DNA of 64,000 bases from Pseudomonas svalbardensis (GTDB lineage: Bacteria; Pseudomonadota; Gammaproteobacteria; Pseudomonadales; Pseudomonadaceae). The notes below the pieces were generated by a model. The model did not search any database and was not told where the DNA came from. It saw nothing but the letters and a program-made list of their open reading frames with translations. The position numbers were made by a program, and so were the translations under genes. The stretch is taken from assembly GCF_030053115.1 (NCBI RefSeq), contig NZ_CP125619.1, forward strand, positions 2,615,501 to 2,679,500. The letters are read 5' to 3'. Within the stretch, counting starts at the first letter, position 1; every line of letters begins with the position of its first letter. Positions 52,667 through 61,918 of the stretch are shown here, piece by piece.

Positions 52667-53623
52667 ATGTCAGGTGGATGTGGATGTGGTGGTAACGGGG
52701 GCAGCGGTGGCTGCGGTTCTTCCAAAAAAGCGGAGGCTGTTCTCGACATCGCGCCAGTCGCAGCGGCGCAGTTTGAAGCGCTGCCGGTTGAGCCTGCGGT
52801 GGCCGATGACGCCCCGGCGCAGTTGATCGCCAGCAGTGAACAGGAGTGGCCGATCATCAGCGTCAACGAGGTGTCGATCACCCCGGAGGCGATGGCCCAG
52901 GAGCTGCAATATCACCCGGCTGAAAGCCGTGAGGAGGCGGTCTATCTGGCGGCCCGGGCACTGGTGATCCGCGAGTTGTTGCAGCAGCGCATCAACGAAC
53001 TCGGTGTGTCGCTGGAGATCGGCGCCGGTGAGAACGAAGAAGAAGCGGCCACGCGCTTGCTGCTCGAACGTGAGGTGAAAGTGCCGCAGTGCGACGAGGA
53101 AACCAGCCTTCGTTACTACGAAAACAATCGCGGGCGCTTCCACAGCGCGCCGTTGCTGGCGGTGCGGCACATCCTGCTCGAATGCGCACCGGACGATGTC
53201 GAGGCCCGCGAGCTGGCGCGTGTTCAGGCGGAAATCCTGTTGCAGCGCCTGGAAGAATTCCCCGGCAGTTTCGCCGAGCTGGCCGTGAAATTTTCGGCCT
53301 GCCCGTCGAAAGCTCAAGGTGGTTCTTTGGGGCAGATCAGCAAGGGCCAAACCGTGCCCGAACTGGAGCGTCAGCTGTTCACCCTGGCTCCGGGCCTGGC
53401 CAGCAAACCGCTGGAAAGTAGATACGGCTGGCATGTGGTCAGTGTCGATCAGCGGATCGAAGGCATGCCATTACCCTATGAAGTGGTGTCGACGGCGATC
53501 CGCACGCAGTTGCAGCAAGGCGTCTGGCAGAAAGCGCTGGTGCAATACCTGCAAACCCTGATCGGTGCGGCGGATATTCGCGGCATTCACTTGCAGGGCA
53601 CCGACTCACCGCTGGTGCAGTGA
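52667..53623 (+). CDS. PpiC-type peptidyl-prolyl isomerase of the nar operon
   Basis: The 318-residue protein has a parvulin (rotamase) domain at about residues 155-255 ([32 protein letters not shown]), preceded by a helical domain as in NifM/SurA-like proteins. Its N-terminus is glycine-cysteine rich ([15 protein letters not shown]). There is no export signal, so it should act on NarGHJI folding in the cytoplasm. A similar gene lies between narI and moaA in P. aeruginosa (recalled, PA3871). RBS GAGGAG precedes ATG 52667. Confidence 0.88.
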   Translation: MSGGCGCGGNGGSGGCGSSKKAEAVLDIAPVAAAQFEALPVEPAVADDAPAQLIASSEQEWPIISVNEVSITPEAMAQELQYHPAESREEAVYLAARALVIRELLQQRINELGVSLEIGAGENEEEAATRLLLEREVKVPQCDEETSLRYYENNRGRFHSAPLLAVRHILLECAPDDVEARELARVQAEILLQRLEEFPGSFAELAVKFSACPSKAQGGSLGQISKGQTVPELERQLFTLAPGLASKPLESRYGWHVVSVDQRIEGMPLPYEVVSTAIRTQLQQGVWQKALVQYLQTLIGAADIRGIHLQGTDSPLVQ

Positions 53624-53648
53624 GCATCGAGGCAAACCGGGAGAAGTG

Positions 53649-54641
53649 ATGAACGCTGTGATGCAGGATGGTTTTGGGCGGCAGATAGATTATCTGCGGA
53701 TGTCGGTGACGGACCGCTGTGATTTTCGCTGTGTGTATTGCATGGCAAAAAACATGACGTTCCTGTCACGTCAGCAGGTGCTCACGCTGGAGGAATTGCA
53801 GCGCCTGGCGACGCTGTTCGTTGGCCTGGGTGTACGCAAAATCCGTCTGACCGGCGGCGAGCCGCTGATCCGTCCCGGCATTGTCGGACTGTGCCGTAAC
53901 ATCGCCACGTTGCCCGGTTTGCGCGAACTGGTGATGACCAGCAACGGCTCGCAACTGGGCCGTCTGGCCCGGCCGTTGGTCGACGCTGGGGTCAATCGGA
54001 TGAACATCAGCCTCGATAGCCTGGATGGGCAGAAGTTTCGGGCGATCACCCGTAACGGCGACCTCGATCAGGTGCTCAACGGCATCGAAGCCGCGCGGGA
54101 TGCGGGCTTCGAGCGGGTCAAACTCAACTGTGTGGTGATGAAAGGGCGCAACTTCGATGAAGTCCTGGGCTTGGTGCAATACGCCATCGATCAGCGCATC
54201 GATATCAGTTTTATCGAGGAAATGCCTTTGGGCGACGTCGGTCGTTCCCGGGGCGAGTCGTTTTGTTCCAGCGAGGAAGTACGGGCGCTGATCGCCAGCC
54301 AGCATCGGTTGCTCGACAGTACCGAAAACAGCGGTGGACCGGCGCGCTATGTGCGTCTGGAACGCCATCCCGAGACACGCATTGGTTTCATTTCGCCCAA
54401 CAGCCACAACTTTTGTGGCAGCTGTAATCGGGTGCGGATGACTGTTGAAGGGAAGCTGTTGCTGTGTCTGGGGCAGGACGATGCCCTGGATTTAAGAGGA
54501 TTGCTGCGGCGTTATCCGCTGGATGATCAACCCGTGATCAGCGCGGTTCAGAAGGCCTTGCGCGGTAAGCCGCTGCGCCACGATTTCAGCCCCGACGGAG
54601 AGGTACAGATTGTGCGATTCATGAACATGAGTGGCGGTTGA
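53649..54641 (+). CDS. moaA: GTP 3',8-cyclase MoaA
   Basis: The 330-residue radical-SAM enzyme starts molybdopterin synthesis from GTP. The N-terminal cluster motif is CDFRCVYC near residue 24. The C-terminal cluster is [20 protein letters not shown], and the protein ends in GG (NMSGG), as required by the family. It closes the nar operon and supplies cofactor for NarG. Start ATG 53649 follows GGGAGAAG. Confidence 0.94.
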   Translation: MNAVMQDGFGRQIDYLRMSVTDRCDFRCVYCMAKNMTFLSRQQVLTLEELQRLATLFVGLGVRKIRLTGGEPLIRPGIVGLCRNIATLPGLRELVMTSNGSQLGRLARPLVDAGVNRMNISLDSLDGQKFRAITRNGDLDQVLNGIEAARDAGFERVKLNCVVMKGRNFDEVLGLVQYAIDQRIDISFIEEMPLGDVGRSRGESFCSSEEVRALIASQHRLLDSTENSGGPARYVRLERHPETRIGFISPNSHNFCGSCNRVRMTVEGKLLLCLGQDDALDLRGLLRRYPLDDQPVISAVQKALRGKPLRHDFSPDGEVQIVRFMNMSGG

Positions 54642-54669
54642 TTCGGGTGGTCTGTGCTTGTTCCGAAAT

Positions 54670-54850
54670 CCACCCCTCACCCCAGCCCTCTCCCCATAGG
54701 GGAGAGGGGGAAAGGGGGCCGATCTTCATGCTTTTCGAGCCTGAGTTCGACTCGGGCTCTCAGGTCGATGTAACTCTAAAACCAACTCGGTCAGTCCCCT
54801 CGCCCCTCTGGGGCGGTCCGACGTTTCGGGAGGGTTAGGGTGAGGGGTGG
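54670..54850. repeat. Dispersed ~182-bp intergenic repeat, copy 2
   Basis: Highly similar to 21044-21226. Both ends are inverted (CCACCCCTCACCCC ... GGGTGAGGGGTGG), and here the symmetry extends outwards to GAAAT/ATTTC. It fills about half of the 389-base gap between moaA and nrdD; the rest holds a weak hairpin and an ANR box. Confidence 0.85.
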
Positions 54851-54892
54851 ATTTCAGATCAGAGTGTTTCCCCCCGGCTTACCAACAGTTTT

Positions 54893-54920
54893 CCTTTGCC
54901 GTCTTCGGGCGTTTTTTTTT
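54893..54920 (+). terminator. Weak terminator-like hairpin after moaA
   Basis: GCCGTCTTCGGGCG followed by nine T residues could form a short GC hairpin with a TTCG loop. The stem is only 4-5 bp. Confidence 0.4.
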
Positions 54921-54931
54921 GCCGGAAAATC

Positions 54932-54945
54932 TTGATATCGATCAA
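54932..54945. promoter_or_regulatory. ANR/DNR box upstream of nrdD
   Basis: TTGATATCGATCAA is a perfect consensus FNR/ANR box, 85 bases before nrdD. It points to oxygen-limited induction of the anaerobic reductase. Confidence 0.85.
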
Positions 54946-55030
54946 TTGCAGATCAGCACTTTGTCCGTAGCCTTACCGCATGTTGTGTTTATTATTAATT
55001 AAACATCTATATGTAGTGTCTGGAGGCCAA

Positions 55031-57046
55031 ATGCAGAGCACGCTGATCGCAGTAGGATGTAACCGCTTGCACAAACGCGATGGCAGTCAGGTCGCCTTCG
55101 ATGCCGACAAAATCCGTCAGGCATTGATCGCTGCCGGCAAGGCGACGGGGGAGTACGGCGAGGTTGAGGTTGAAGGCTTGCTTCAGGCGGTGTTGGCCAG
55201 GCTCGAAGGATTGCCAAGACTCCACGTCGAGCAAATCCAGGACCGTGTTGAGCGGGTGTTGATGGACGCCGGTTTTTTCCTCGCCATGCGGGCCTACATC
55301 GTCTACCGCGAACAGCACGGGCGCTTGCGCCGCGACCGGCGGACCCTGGTCGAAGTCGCGACCTCAATGAACGAATACCTGAATCGTGAAGACTGGCGGG
55401 TCCAGGCCAACGCCAATCAGGGTTACTCCCTGGGCGGTCTGGTGTTGAACGTGTCGGGCAAGGTGACCGCCAACTACTGGCTGGACGAGGTGTACAGCGA
55501 GGCCATCGGCCAAGCTCACCGCGAGGCGGATTTGCATGTGCACGACCTCGACATGCTGGCCGGTTACTGCGCTGGCTGGTCGCTGCGCACCCTGTTGCAC
55601 GAAGGGCTCAACGGTGTGCCGGGGCGTGTCGAAGCCGGTCCGCCGAAGCACTTGAGCAGTGCCCTGGGGCAGATGGTGAATTTCCTCGGCACCCTGCAAA
55701 ACGAATGGGCCGGCGCCCAGGCGTTCAGCTCGTTCGACACCTACCTGGCGCCCTATGTGCGCAAGGATCAATTGAACTTTCAGGAGGTGCGCCAAGCGAT
55801 TCAGGAGTTCATCTACAACCTCAATGTGCCCTCGCGCTGGGGCACCCAGACGCCGTTCACCAACCTGACCTTCGACTGGGTGTGCCCGCAGGATTTGCGG
55901 GAGCAGATACCCGTCATCGGCGGTGAGGAAATGCCATTTGCCTATGGCGACCTGCAAGTCGAAATGGAGCTGCTCAACCGCGCTTACATCGAGGTGATGC
56001 AGGCCGGCGATGCGAAAGGGCGGGTGTTCACCTTTCCGATCCCGACCTACAACATCACCCACGACTTTCCGTGGGACAGTGAAAACGCCGACCGCCTGTT
56101 CGAGATGACCGCGCGTTACGGCTTGCCGTACTTCCAGAACTTTCTCAATTCGGACCTGCAACCCAATCAGGTGCGCTCGATGTGCTGCCGTTTGCAGCTG
56201 GATGTTCGCGAGTTGCTCAAACGTGGCGGCGGCTTGTTCGGCTCGGCGGAGCAGACCGGATCGCTCGGCGTCGTCACCATCAACTGCGCGCGGTTGGGCT
56301 ATGTGTTCAAGGGTGATACCAGCGGTTTGCTGCAGCGTCTGGACACGCTGATGGAACTGGCGATGGAAAGCCTGGAGGTCAAACGCAAGGTGATTCAGCA
56401 CCACATGGATGCCGGTTTGTACCCATACACCAAGCGATACCTCGGAACCCTGCGCAACCATTTTTCCACCATCGGCCTCAACGGCATGCATGAAATGCTG
56501 CGCAATTTCACCGGTAACGAGGAGGGCATGCACACCGAGCACGGCCGTCAGTTTGCCCTGAAGATGCTCGATCATGTGCGTGCCACGTTGCTGCGTTTCC
56601 AGGAAGAAACCGGCCACATGTACAACCTGGAAGCGACGCCCGCCGAGGGCACGACCTACCGCTTCGCCAAGGAAGACCTCAAGCGCTACCCCGATATTCT
56701 CCAGGCCGGCAGCGCGCAAGCGCCGTATTACACCAACTCCTCGCAACTGCCCGTGGGCTACACCGAAGACCCCTTCGAGGCCCTGGAACTTCAAGACGAG
56801 CTGCAATGCAAATACACCGGCGGCACGGTCTTGCACCTGTACATGGCCGAGCGGATTTCTTCGACCGAGGCCTGCAAGCAACTGGTGCGCAAAGCCCTTG
56901 GCCGCTTCCGCCTGCCGTACCTGACCGTGACCCCGACATTCTCCATCTGCCCGGTGCACGGCTACCTTGATGGCGAGCATGAATTCTGCCCCAAGTGCGA
57001 CGAAGCACTGCTGCTGCAAGAGCAGAAGCTCGGCACCGTTCATTGA
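55031..57046 (+). CDS. nrdD: Class III ribonucleoside triphosphate reductase, catalytic part (NrdD without glycyl domain)
   Basis: The 671-residue protein has an N-terminal ATP-cone (residues 5-100) and the NrdD barrel (for example MCCRLQLDVRELL and GSLGVVTINCARLGY). It ends just after the zinc site CPVHGYLDGEHEFCPKCDEALL. The glycyl radical motif expected at the C-terminus is missing. It is supplied in trans by the small gene 32 bases downstream. The enzyme makes deoxynucleotides without oxygen, using formate in most class III enzymes. ATG 55031 follows TGGAGG. The intact stop and following ribosome site argue against a simple frameshift. Confidence 0.9.
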   Translation: MQSTLIAVGCNRLHKRDGSQVAFDADKIRQALIAAGKATGEYGEVEVEGLLQAVLARLEGLPRLHVEQIQDRVERVLMDAGFFLAMRAYIVYREQHGRLRRDRRTLVEVATSMNEYLNREDWRVQANANQGYSLGGLVLNVSGKVTANYWLDEVYSEAIGQAHREADLHVHDLDMLAGYCAGWSLRTLLHEGLNGVPGRVEAGPPKHLSSALGQMVNFLGTLQNEWAGAQAFSSFDTYLAPYVRKDQLNFQEVRQAIQEFIYNLNVPSRWGTQTPFTNLTFDWVCPQDLREQIPVIGGEEMPFAYGDLQVEMELLNRAYIEVMQAGDAKGRVFTFPIPTYNITHDFPWDSENADRLFEMTARYGLPYFQNFLNSDLQPNQVRSMCCRLQLDVRELLKRGGGLFGSAEQTGSLGVVTINCARLGYVFKGDTSGLLQRLDTLMELAMESLEVKRKVIQHHMDAGLYPYTKRYLGTLRNHFSTIGLNGMHEMLRNFTGNEEGMHTEHGRQFALKMLDHVRATLLRFQEETGHMYNLEATPAEGTTYRFAKEDLKRYPDILQAGSAQAPYYTNSSQLPVGYTEDPFEALELQDELQCKYTGGTVLHLYMAERISSTEACKQLVRKALGRFRLPYLTVTPTFSICPVHGYLDGEHEFCPKCDEALLLQEQKLGTVH

Positions 57047-57078
57047 TTTCGATCCACTCTACTGCAAGGAGCTTCACC

Positions 57079-57246
57079 ATGACTGCATCGCAAACATTGC
57101 CCCAGGCTCAACGTCAACGCTGCGAAGTCTGGACTCGGGTAATGGGCTATCACCGCCCTGTGTCGGCGTTCAATCCGGGCAAACAGTCGGAGCACCGCGA
57201 GCGGGTGCACTTCACTGAAAGCGCGGCGCTGGCCGGGCGCCAATGA
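57079..57246 (+). CDS. Separate glycyl-radical domain subunit of NrdD
   Basis: The 55-residue protein contains CEVWTRVMGYHRPVSAFNPG, which is the C-terminal glycyl-radical segment of class III ribonucleotide reductase. Gly23 is the likely radical residue, in RVMGY. It has its own AAGGAG (57066-57071) and ATG, lies 32 bases after the nrdD stop in another frame, and overlaps nrdG by 4 bases. Added to the 671-residue NrdD it gives 726 residues, a normal full-length enzyme. It should sit in the NrdD active site and be activated by NrdG, much as GrcA/YfiD replaces the glycyl domain of pyruvate formate-lyase. Confidence 0.85.
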   Translation: MTASQTLPQAQRQRCEVWTRVMGYHRPVSAFNPGKQSEHRERVHFTESAALAGRQ

Positions 57247-57938
57247 GTCGAACGCTTCGGGTCGGGGGCATGGTGCCCCTGACCACTATCGACTATCCGG
57301 GACAGCTCGCCTGCGTGTTGTTTTGCCAGGGTTGCGCCTGGCGTTGTCGTTACTGCCATAACCCGCAGTTGATCCCGCCTCGTGGCACAGACGAAGTGGA
57401 TTGGCGCCGGGTGTTGGCGTTTCTGCAACGGCGTCAGGACCTGCTCGATGCCGTGGTGTTCAGTGGCGGCGAGCCCACCTTGCAAGACGGTTTGCTCGGC
57501 GCCATGGATGAGGTGCGGGCGATGGGATTTCGCATCGGTTTGCACAGCGCCGGCATCAAACCCGCCGCGTTCGCCAAGGCTCTGACCGGGGCCGATTGGG
57601 TCGGTTTCGATGTCAAGGCGTTACCCGAAGATTGCCAGGCGATCACCCGGGTCGAGGGCAGCGGAACCGCTAACTGGCGCAGCCTTGAGCATCTGCTGGC
57701 CAGCGGTGTCGACTACGAGTGTCGCACCACTGTGCATTGGCATCTGTTCGAGCCGGTGCGTCTGCTGATCCTCGCCAAGCGCTTGAGCGAACTCGGCGTC
57801 AAACGCTTCGCCGTGCAGATGGTTCGCACCGAGCGGATGTTCGATCCGCTGTTGCCAAGTGTTTCGGCACAAGCCTTGCTACCTGAGCTGTGGGAGGCCA
57901 TGCGCGAGTTGTTTCCAGCCTTCGTGTTACGGGGGTAA
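57243..57938 (+). CDS. nrdG: Anaerobic ribonucleotide reductase activase NrdG
   Basis: The 231-residue radical-SAM activase generates the glycyl radical on the NrdD system. The cluster motif is CAWRCRYC near residue 31, and FSGGEPTLQ follows near residue 76. The ATG at 57243 overlaps the stop of the glycyl-domain gene, so both are coupled. It is longer than E. coli NrdG (154) and resembles the larger activase type. Confidence 0.9.
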   Translation: MSRTLRVGGMVPLTTIDYPGQLACVLFCQGCAWRCRYCHNPQLIPPRGTDEVDWRRVLAFLQRRQDLLDAVVFSGGEPTLQDGLLGAMDEVRAMGFRIGLHSAGIKPAAFAKALTGADWVGFDVKALPEDCQAITRVEGSGTANWRSLEHLLASGVDYECRTTVHWHLFEPVRLLILAKRLSELGVKRFAVQMVRTERMFDPLLPSVSAQALLPELWEAMRELFPAFVLRG

Positions 57939-58024
57939 CCGAGGCTGAGGTTTAACGGCGAGATCCACCATTAGGTTTTCAAATGCGCTGCCAATCGGCA
58001 GCTATCAAACGGGGAGCATTTGAT

Positions 58025-59644
58025 ATGGCCAAATTAAGTACGGCACAACGTATCGTCATCGGTTTTGCAATCGCGCCGCTGGCATTGATGGGCATGGCGT
58101 TTTACGCGTTGCACGATTTGGCAACGCTCAAGGAGCAGGCGGTAGTAATCGTCAAGCAGGACTGGCCGAAGATCGATCCGATCATGGTCATCGCCACCGG
58201 CGTGCGTGATAACGCCAGGAACACCCGGGATTTACTGATCGATAAAGACAATCAGCAGGTGCAGCAGTCAATCGACGCCACCAAGAAACGGATCACTCAG
58301 GCACTCGAAACGCTTGAGCCGTTGTTCTATTTGCCAGAGGGAAAAACCGCTTATGCCGCGCTGAAGAAGAATCGCGAAGCCTACGTGGCGGCGTTCACTC
58401 AAGTGCAGGTGTTGATCCGGCAAGGTGCCTTCGACGACGCCATGGCACAGCTGAAACAAAAGGTCGTGCCGGCCGAACGCGAGGTTTATAGCAGCCTGGA
58501 TCAGTTGATGGTGCTGCAAGGCAAAATATTCGCCGATCGAGAACAGGCGGCGCAGGAACTGTACAGCGATGCCCGGCGCAATATGCTCGGGTTGTTTGTG
58601 TTCTGCGTGGCGCTGGTCATTGCCGCGGCGGTGATCGTCACGCGCAGTGTGACCCGTCCATTGGGCGGCGAGCCGGATGATGCCGCACGGTTTTTGAGTC
58701 AGATCGCTCAAGGCGACCTGACGATTCAGGTGCCCGTGAACTCAAGTGTCGGCGGCAGCGTGATGATGAACATGCATCAGATGCAGCAAAGTCTGAATGC
58801 CATGGTCAAGCACATCGCGACTTCGGTGGACCAGGTGGCCAGTTCCTCCGAAGAACTGAGTGCGGTCAGCAGCCAGACCAGCAGTAACCTTCAATTGCAG
58901 GGGTTGGAGATCGAGCAGGCGGCCACCGCTGTGAACCAGATGACCGCGGCGGTCGATGAAGTGGCGCGCAATGCGGTGAGCACCTCCGAGGCCTCGCGGC
59001 AGTCCGAGCAAACCGCGCAGCGCGGGCGTGAACAGGTTCAGGAAACCGTGGTTTCAATCGGCGCACTGGCCGATGGCGTCACCGACACCTCACAGCGCAT
59101 CGAGCAACTGGCGGGCCGGGTGCAGGACATCAGCAAGGTGCTGGACGTGATTCGCAGCATCGCCGAGCAGACCAATTTGCTGGCCCTCAACGCGGCCATT
59201 GAAGCGGCGCGTGCCGGCGATGCCGGACGCGGTTTTGCCGTGGTCGCCGATGAAGTGCGCGCCTTGGCGCATCGCACTCAGGAGTCCACCCAGGAAATTG
59301 AGCAGATGATTGGCAACATTCGCCTCGATACCGGGCATGCGGTGACGGCCATGCAAAGCAGCAGCAATCTGGTTCGGGCCACCCTGGAAGTGGCGCAACG
59401 GTCGGGCGATGCATTGGATGAGATCACCCGGTCGATCTCACAGATCAACGAGCGCAACATGATGATCGCCAGCGCCACGGAGGAACAGGCATTGGTGGCG
59501 CGAGAGGTGGATCGCAATCTGATGGGGATTCGCAACTTGTCCGAGCAGGTTTTGCTGGGGGCCCAACATACTCACACCGCAGGTCACGATTTGGCGCAGA
59601 TGGCCGGGGCACTGCACCAGACAGTGGCACGTTTTAAGGTCTAG
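58025..59644 (+). CDS. Methyl-accepting chemotaxis protein
   Basis: The 539-residue inner-membrane chemoreceptor has two transmembrane helices (about residues 10-32 and 190-212), a four-helix-bundle sensor between them, a HAMP region (SVTRPLGGEPDDAARFLSQIAQGDL) and a signalling domain with the conserved tip EAARAGDAGRGFAVVADEVR. It has no C-terminal CheR-binding pentapeptide. It lacks the PilJ-type nitrate sensor, so nitrate taxis is not supported by sequence. ATG 58025 follows GGGGAGC. Confidence 0.92.
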   Translation: MAKLSTAQRIVIGFAIAPLALMGMAFYALHDLATLKEQAVVIVKQDWPKIDPIMVIATGVRDNARNTRDLLIDKDNQQVQQSIDATKKRITQALETLEPLFYLPEGKTAYAALKKNREAYVAAFTQVQVLIRQGAFDDAMAQLKQKVVPAEREVYSSLDQLMVLQGKIFADREQAAQELYSDARRNMLGLFVFCVALVIAAAVIVTRSVTRPLGGEPDDAARFLSQIAQGDLTIQVPVNSSVGGSVMMNMHQMQQSLNAMVKHIATSVDQVASSSEELSAVSSQTSSNLQLQGLEIEQAATAVNQMTAAVDEVARNAVSTSEASRQSEQTAQRGREQVQETVVSIGALADGVTDTSQRIEQLAGRVQDISKVLDVIRSIAEQTNLLALNAAIEAARAGDAGRGFAVVADEVRALAHRTQESTQEIEQMIGNIRLDTGHAVTAMQSSSNLVRATLEVAQRSGDALDEITRSISQINERNMMIASATEEQALVAREVDRNLMGIRNLSEQVLLGAQHTHTAGHDLAQMAGALHQTVARFKV

Positions 59645-59674
59645 GTTTCTCGGGGTTGGTGGTTGTATCGGTGC

Positions 59675-61054
59675 TCAAGCCCAGCCCCAGAATTGCAACC
59701 ACCAGCCAAACCCCACCCACCCGATTGCCAGCAAAAGGCACGCGCGGCCAGACACGCGCCGCGCAAGGGAAAGACCTTCGCGGTTCAGACGTTTCCAACC
59801 CAGCAGCAAACTCCAACCCATCGCGGCCAATAACAGACAGGCCCTGGCCGGTTGTACCCACTCCAGCAGCAGACCTTCGTAGCGCAGCAGTTTCACCGTT
59901 GTGGCCGACAGCCCGAGAAACAATCCGGCACCACCCAGGGGCGTGAGTGTCAGCGCCAGGGGCCAATACAGTGCAGGATCTTGCGCCAGTCGAGCCGTCA
60001 GGCGCAGAAGGATCATCAACGCCGTGCCCAACACCATCGAGCTCAAACTCAGATAAACGACGATGCTGAAACCGTCGAGCCAGCTGAAGCTGTCGTTGAG
60101 CTGCGGGTAATGGGTGAGCAGCCACCAAGGGGCGTTGTCCTGCAGGGCCCAGAGTTGGTCGTGCTCGACCAGCCATTGGGCGAGGGTTTGTTTGAGGACG
60201 ACGAACCAAGGGCTGACCGTCCACTGGAAGGCGCCCATGGCCAGGCCGATCACCCCGAACAGCAACAGACGCGCGTCCCATGGTGAAAGCGTCTGCGCTG
60301 TCGCGTGAAGAATCTCTTGGTTGCTGGAGCGGGCGATCAGCTGAACAGCGCCGCGTTGGCCGCTGCAGCGTCCGCAGGCGTGGCAGTCACTGGCGCCTTT
60401 CATACGGCGGATATCGAGCAAGGGCGCGCAGTTGGGCGGCGGCAGGCGCGGCGCGGCATTTTCCATCCAGCGTTGTTCGTTTACCTGGAAATGCACGGGC
60501 GCGAGACGGGCGAGCAGGGAGAAGACGCCGCTGACCGGGCACAGGTAACGGCACCAGACGCGCTTGCCCCGGGCGAACAGCAACCCGACGCCGACCGCGG
60601 CGACGGTCGAGCCGCCCAGAATCAACAGTGCCGCCTGGGCGTAGTCGTAGACGCTGATCAACTGGCCGTAGAGGGTCGTCAGGCAGAACGCCAGGGTTGG
60701 CCAGCCGCCCCAGCGCAACCAGCGCGGTACACCCAAACCTTTGCCGTAATGGCTGGCCCATTCGCTGAGTGAACCTTCCGGACAGAGAACGCCACACCAG
60801 AGTCGGCCGAACAGCGCGATCGACAGCAGCACGAACGGCCACCAAATGCCCCAGAACAAAAACTGCGCCAACAGGGTCAGGTTATCGAGCATCCGTACCT
60901 GGCTGTCCGGCAGCGGCAACGCTGCCGGTACCACCAACAGCAATGCATAGAACAGTACAGCGGCCCATTGCACGGCACGAATGACAGGCGCGTGACGACG
61001 CATGCCGTCGCCCAAGCGCTGCAGCCATCGATTGTGGCGACTCAGCTCAGGCAT
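59675..61054 (-). CDS. ftrD: 4Fe-4S membrane protein of ferrous iron uptake (FtrD-like)
   Basis: The 459-residue protein has about ten transmembrane helices and polyferredoxin-type cysteine sites (VLCPEGSLSEW; CRYLCPVSGVFSLLAR; CHACGRCSGQRGAVQL). It matches FtrD of the FtrABCD ferrous iron system, thought to pass electrons from periplasmic ferroxidation steps. I start at ATG 61054, overlapping ftrC by 13 bases; a longer frame upstream is antisense to ftrC. Confidence 0.8.
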   Translation of the reverse strand: MPELSRHNRWLQRLGDGMRRHAPVIRAVQWAAVLFYALLLVVPAALPLPDSQVRMLDNLTLLAQFLFWGIWWPFVLLSIALFGRLWCGVLCPEGSLSEWASHYGKGLGVPRWLRWGGWPTLAFCLTTLYGQLISVYDYAQAALLILGGSTVAAVGVGLLFARGKRVWCRYLCPVSGVFSLLARLAPVHFQVNEQRWMENAAPRLPPPNCAPLLDIRRMKGASDCHACGRCSGQRGAVQLIARSSNQEILHATAQTLSPWDARLLLFGVIGLAMGAFQWTVSPWFVVLKQTLAQWLVEHDQLWALQDNAPWWLLTHYPQLNDSFSWLDGFSIVVYLSLSSMVLGTALMILLRLTARLAQDPALYWPLALTLTPLGGAGLFLGLSATTVKLLRYEGLLLEWVQPARACLLLAAMGWSLLLGWKRLNREGLSLARRVSGRACLLLAIGWVGFGWWLQFWGWA

Positions 61055-61896
61055 GGGACTTTTTCCGCAGCCCGTTGACGCAGCCAACCGCCGACGGCCA
61101 GCCAATATCCGGCTAGCACCAGTAACGTCATGCCGCTGGGTGTCGCGCGATAACCGGCAAAACCCGCGAGAAAACCGCCCGGTCCATGGCTGTCGCTGAG
61201 CACGGAACTGCTGTCCCAAAGCGCATCACCAACGAGGCTGTACATCACCTCCGGTAAATCCATCGCGAGTAATTGGCCGCCGATTCGCTCGGTGCCGCTG
61301 ACCAGCAATGCCGCGCCGAGTACCAGCAAAACAGCTTCACTGATGGCAAAGAATCGCTGCCACGAAATGAACCGGCGACTGCTGTGCAGCAGGGCAATGG
61401 TCAGCGCCGACAGCACCAGTCCCATTGCGCCGCCGATGGCAAACAAACCGAGCTGCGGACCTCGCAACTGAGCACCGGCGCCATAGAGAAAGACCACCGT
61501 TTCACTGCCTTCGCGGCTGACGGCGAGCATGGCCAGCAGTAACAGACCTGCGCCACCTTGCCGGGCCAGGTGGCTATCGGCGTGTCGTTGCAAATCGTGC
61601 TTGAGCGTGCGCCCGTGGCGGTGCATCCAGCCGACCATTTGCACGATCAGCAGGCTGGCCACCAGCGCGAGTGCGGCCTGGAACCATTCACTGGCGGAGC
61701 CGCTCATAGCCTCACCGGCAAACAGAATCAACACTGCCAGCAGGCCCGAAAGCATCAACCCCAGCACGACGCCTGCCCACAAGTATTTCGCCAGTCGCTC
61801 GCCCTGATGCTGCTGGCTGACCCAGGCTTGGAGAATGCCGATCACCAGCAGCGCCTCGACGCTTTCGCGCCAGACAATGAACATTGATTGATTCAT
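61042..61896 (-). CDS. ftrC: FTR1-type iron permease (FtrC-like)
   Basis: The 284-residue permease has seven helices with the two REXXE iron motifs of FTR1 proteins: RESVE in FIVWRESVEALLVIG near residue 10 and REGSE in AVSREGSETVVFLYG near residue 127. It moves ferric iron formed at the membrane across it. Its gene is 22 bases downstream of the cupredoxin gene. Confidence 0.9.
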   Translation of the reverse strand: MNQSMFIVWRESVEALLVIGILQAWVSQQHQGERLAKYLWAGVVLGLMLSGLLAVLILFAGEAMSGSASEWFQAALALVASLLIVQMVGWMHRHGRTLKHDLQRHADSHLARQGGAGLLLLAMLAVSREGSETVVFLYGAGAQLRGPQLGLFAIGGAMGLVLSALTIALLHSSRRFISWQRFFAISEAVLLVLGAALLVSGTERIGGQLLAMDLPEVMYSLVGDALWDSSSVLSDSHGPGGFLAGFAGYRATPSGMTLLVLAGYWLAVGGWLRQRAAEKVPCLS

Positions 61897-61918
61897 GAAA
61901 ACTCCGTGTTTGAACGGG

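Noticed and set aside
57040..57090. Frameshift in nrdD as the cause of the split
   Set aside because: The second part has its own AAGGAG and ATG, the first ends cleanly after the zinc site, and the 4-base overlap with nrdG indicates an evolved gene order.
58025..59644. Nitrate chemoreceptor (McpN type)
   Set aside because: The sensor region looks like a four-helix bundle without a recognisable PilJ/NarX P-box, so nitrate sensing is not supported despite the location.
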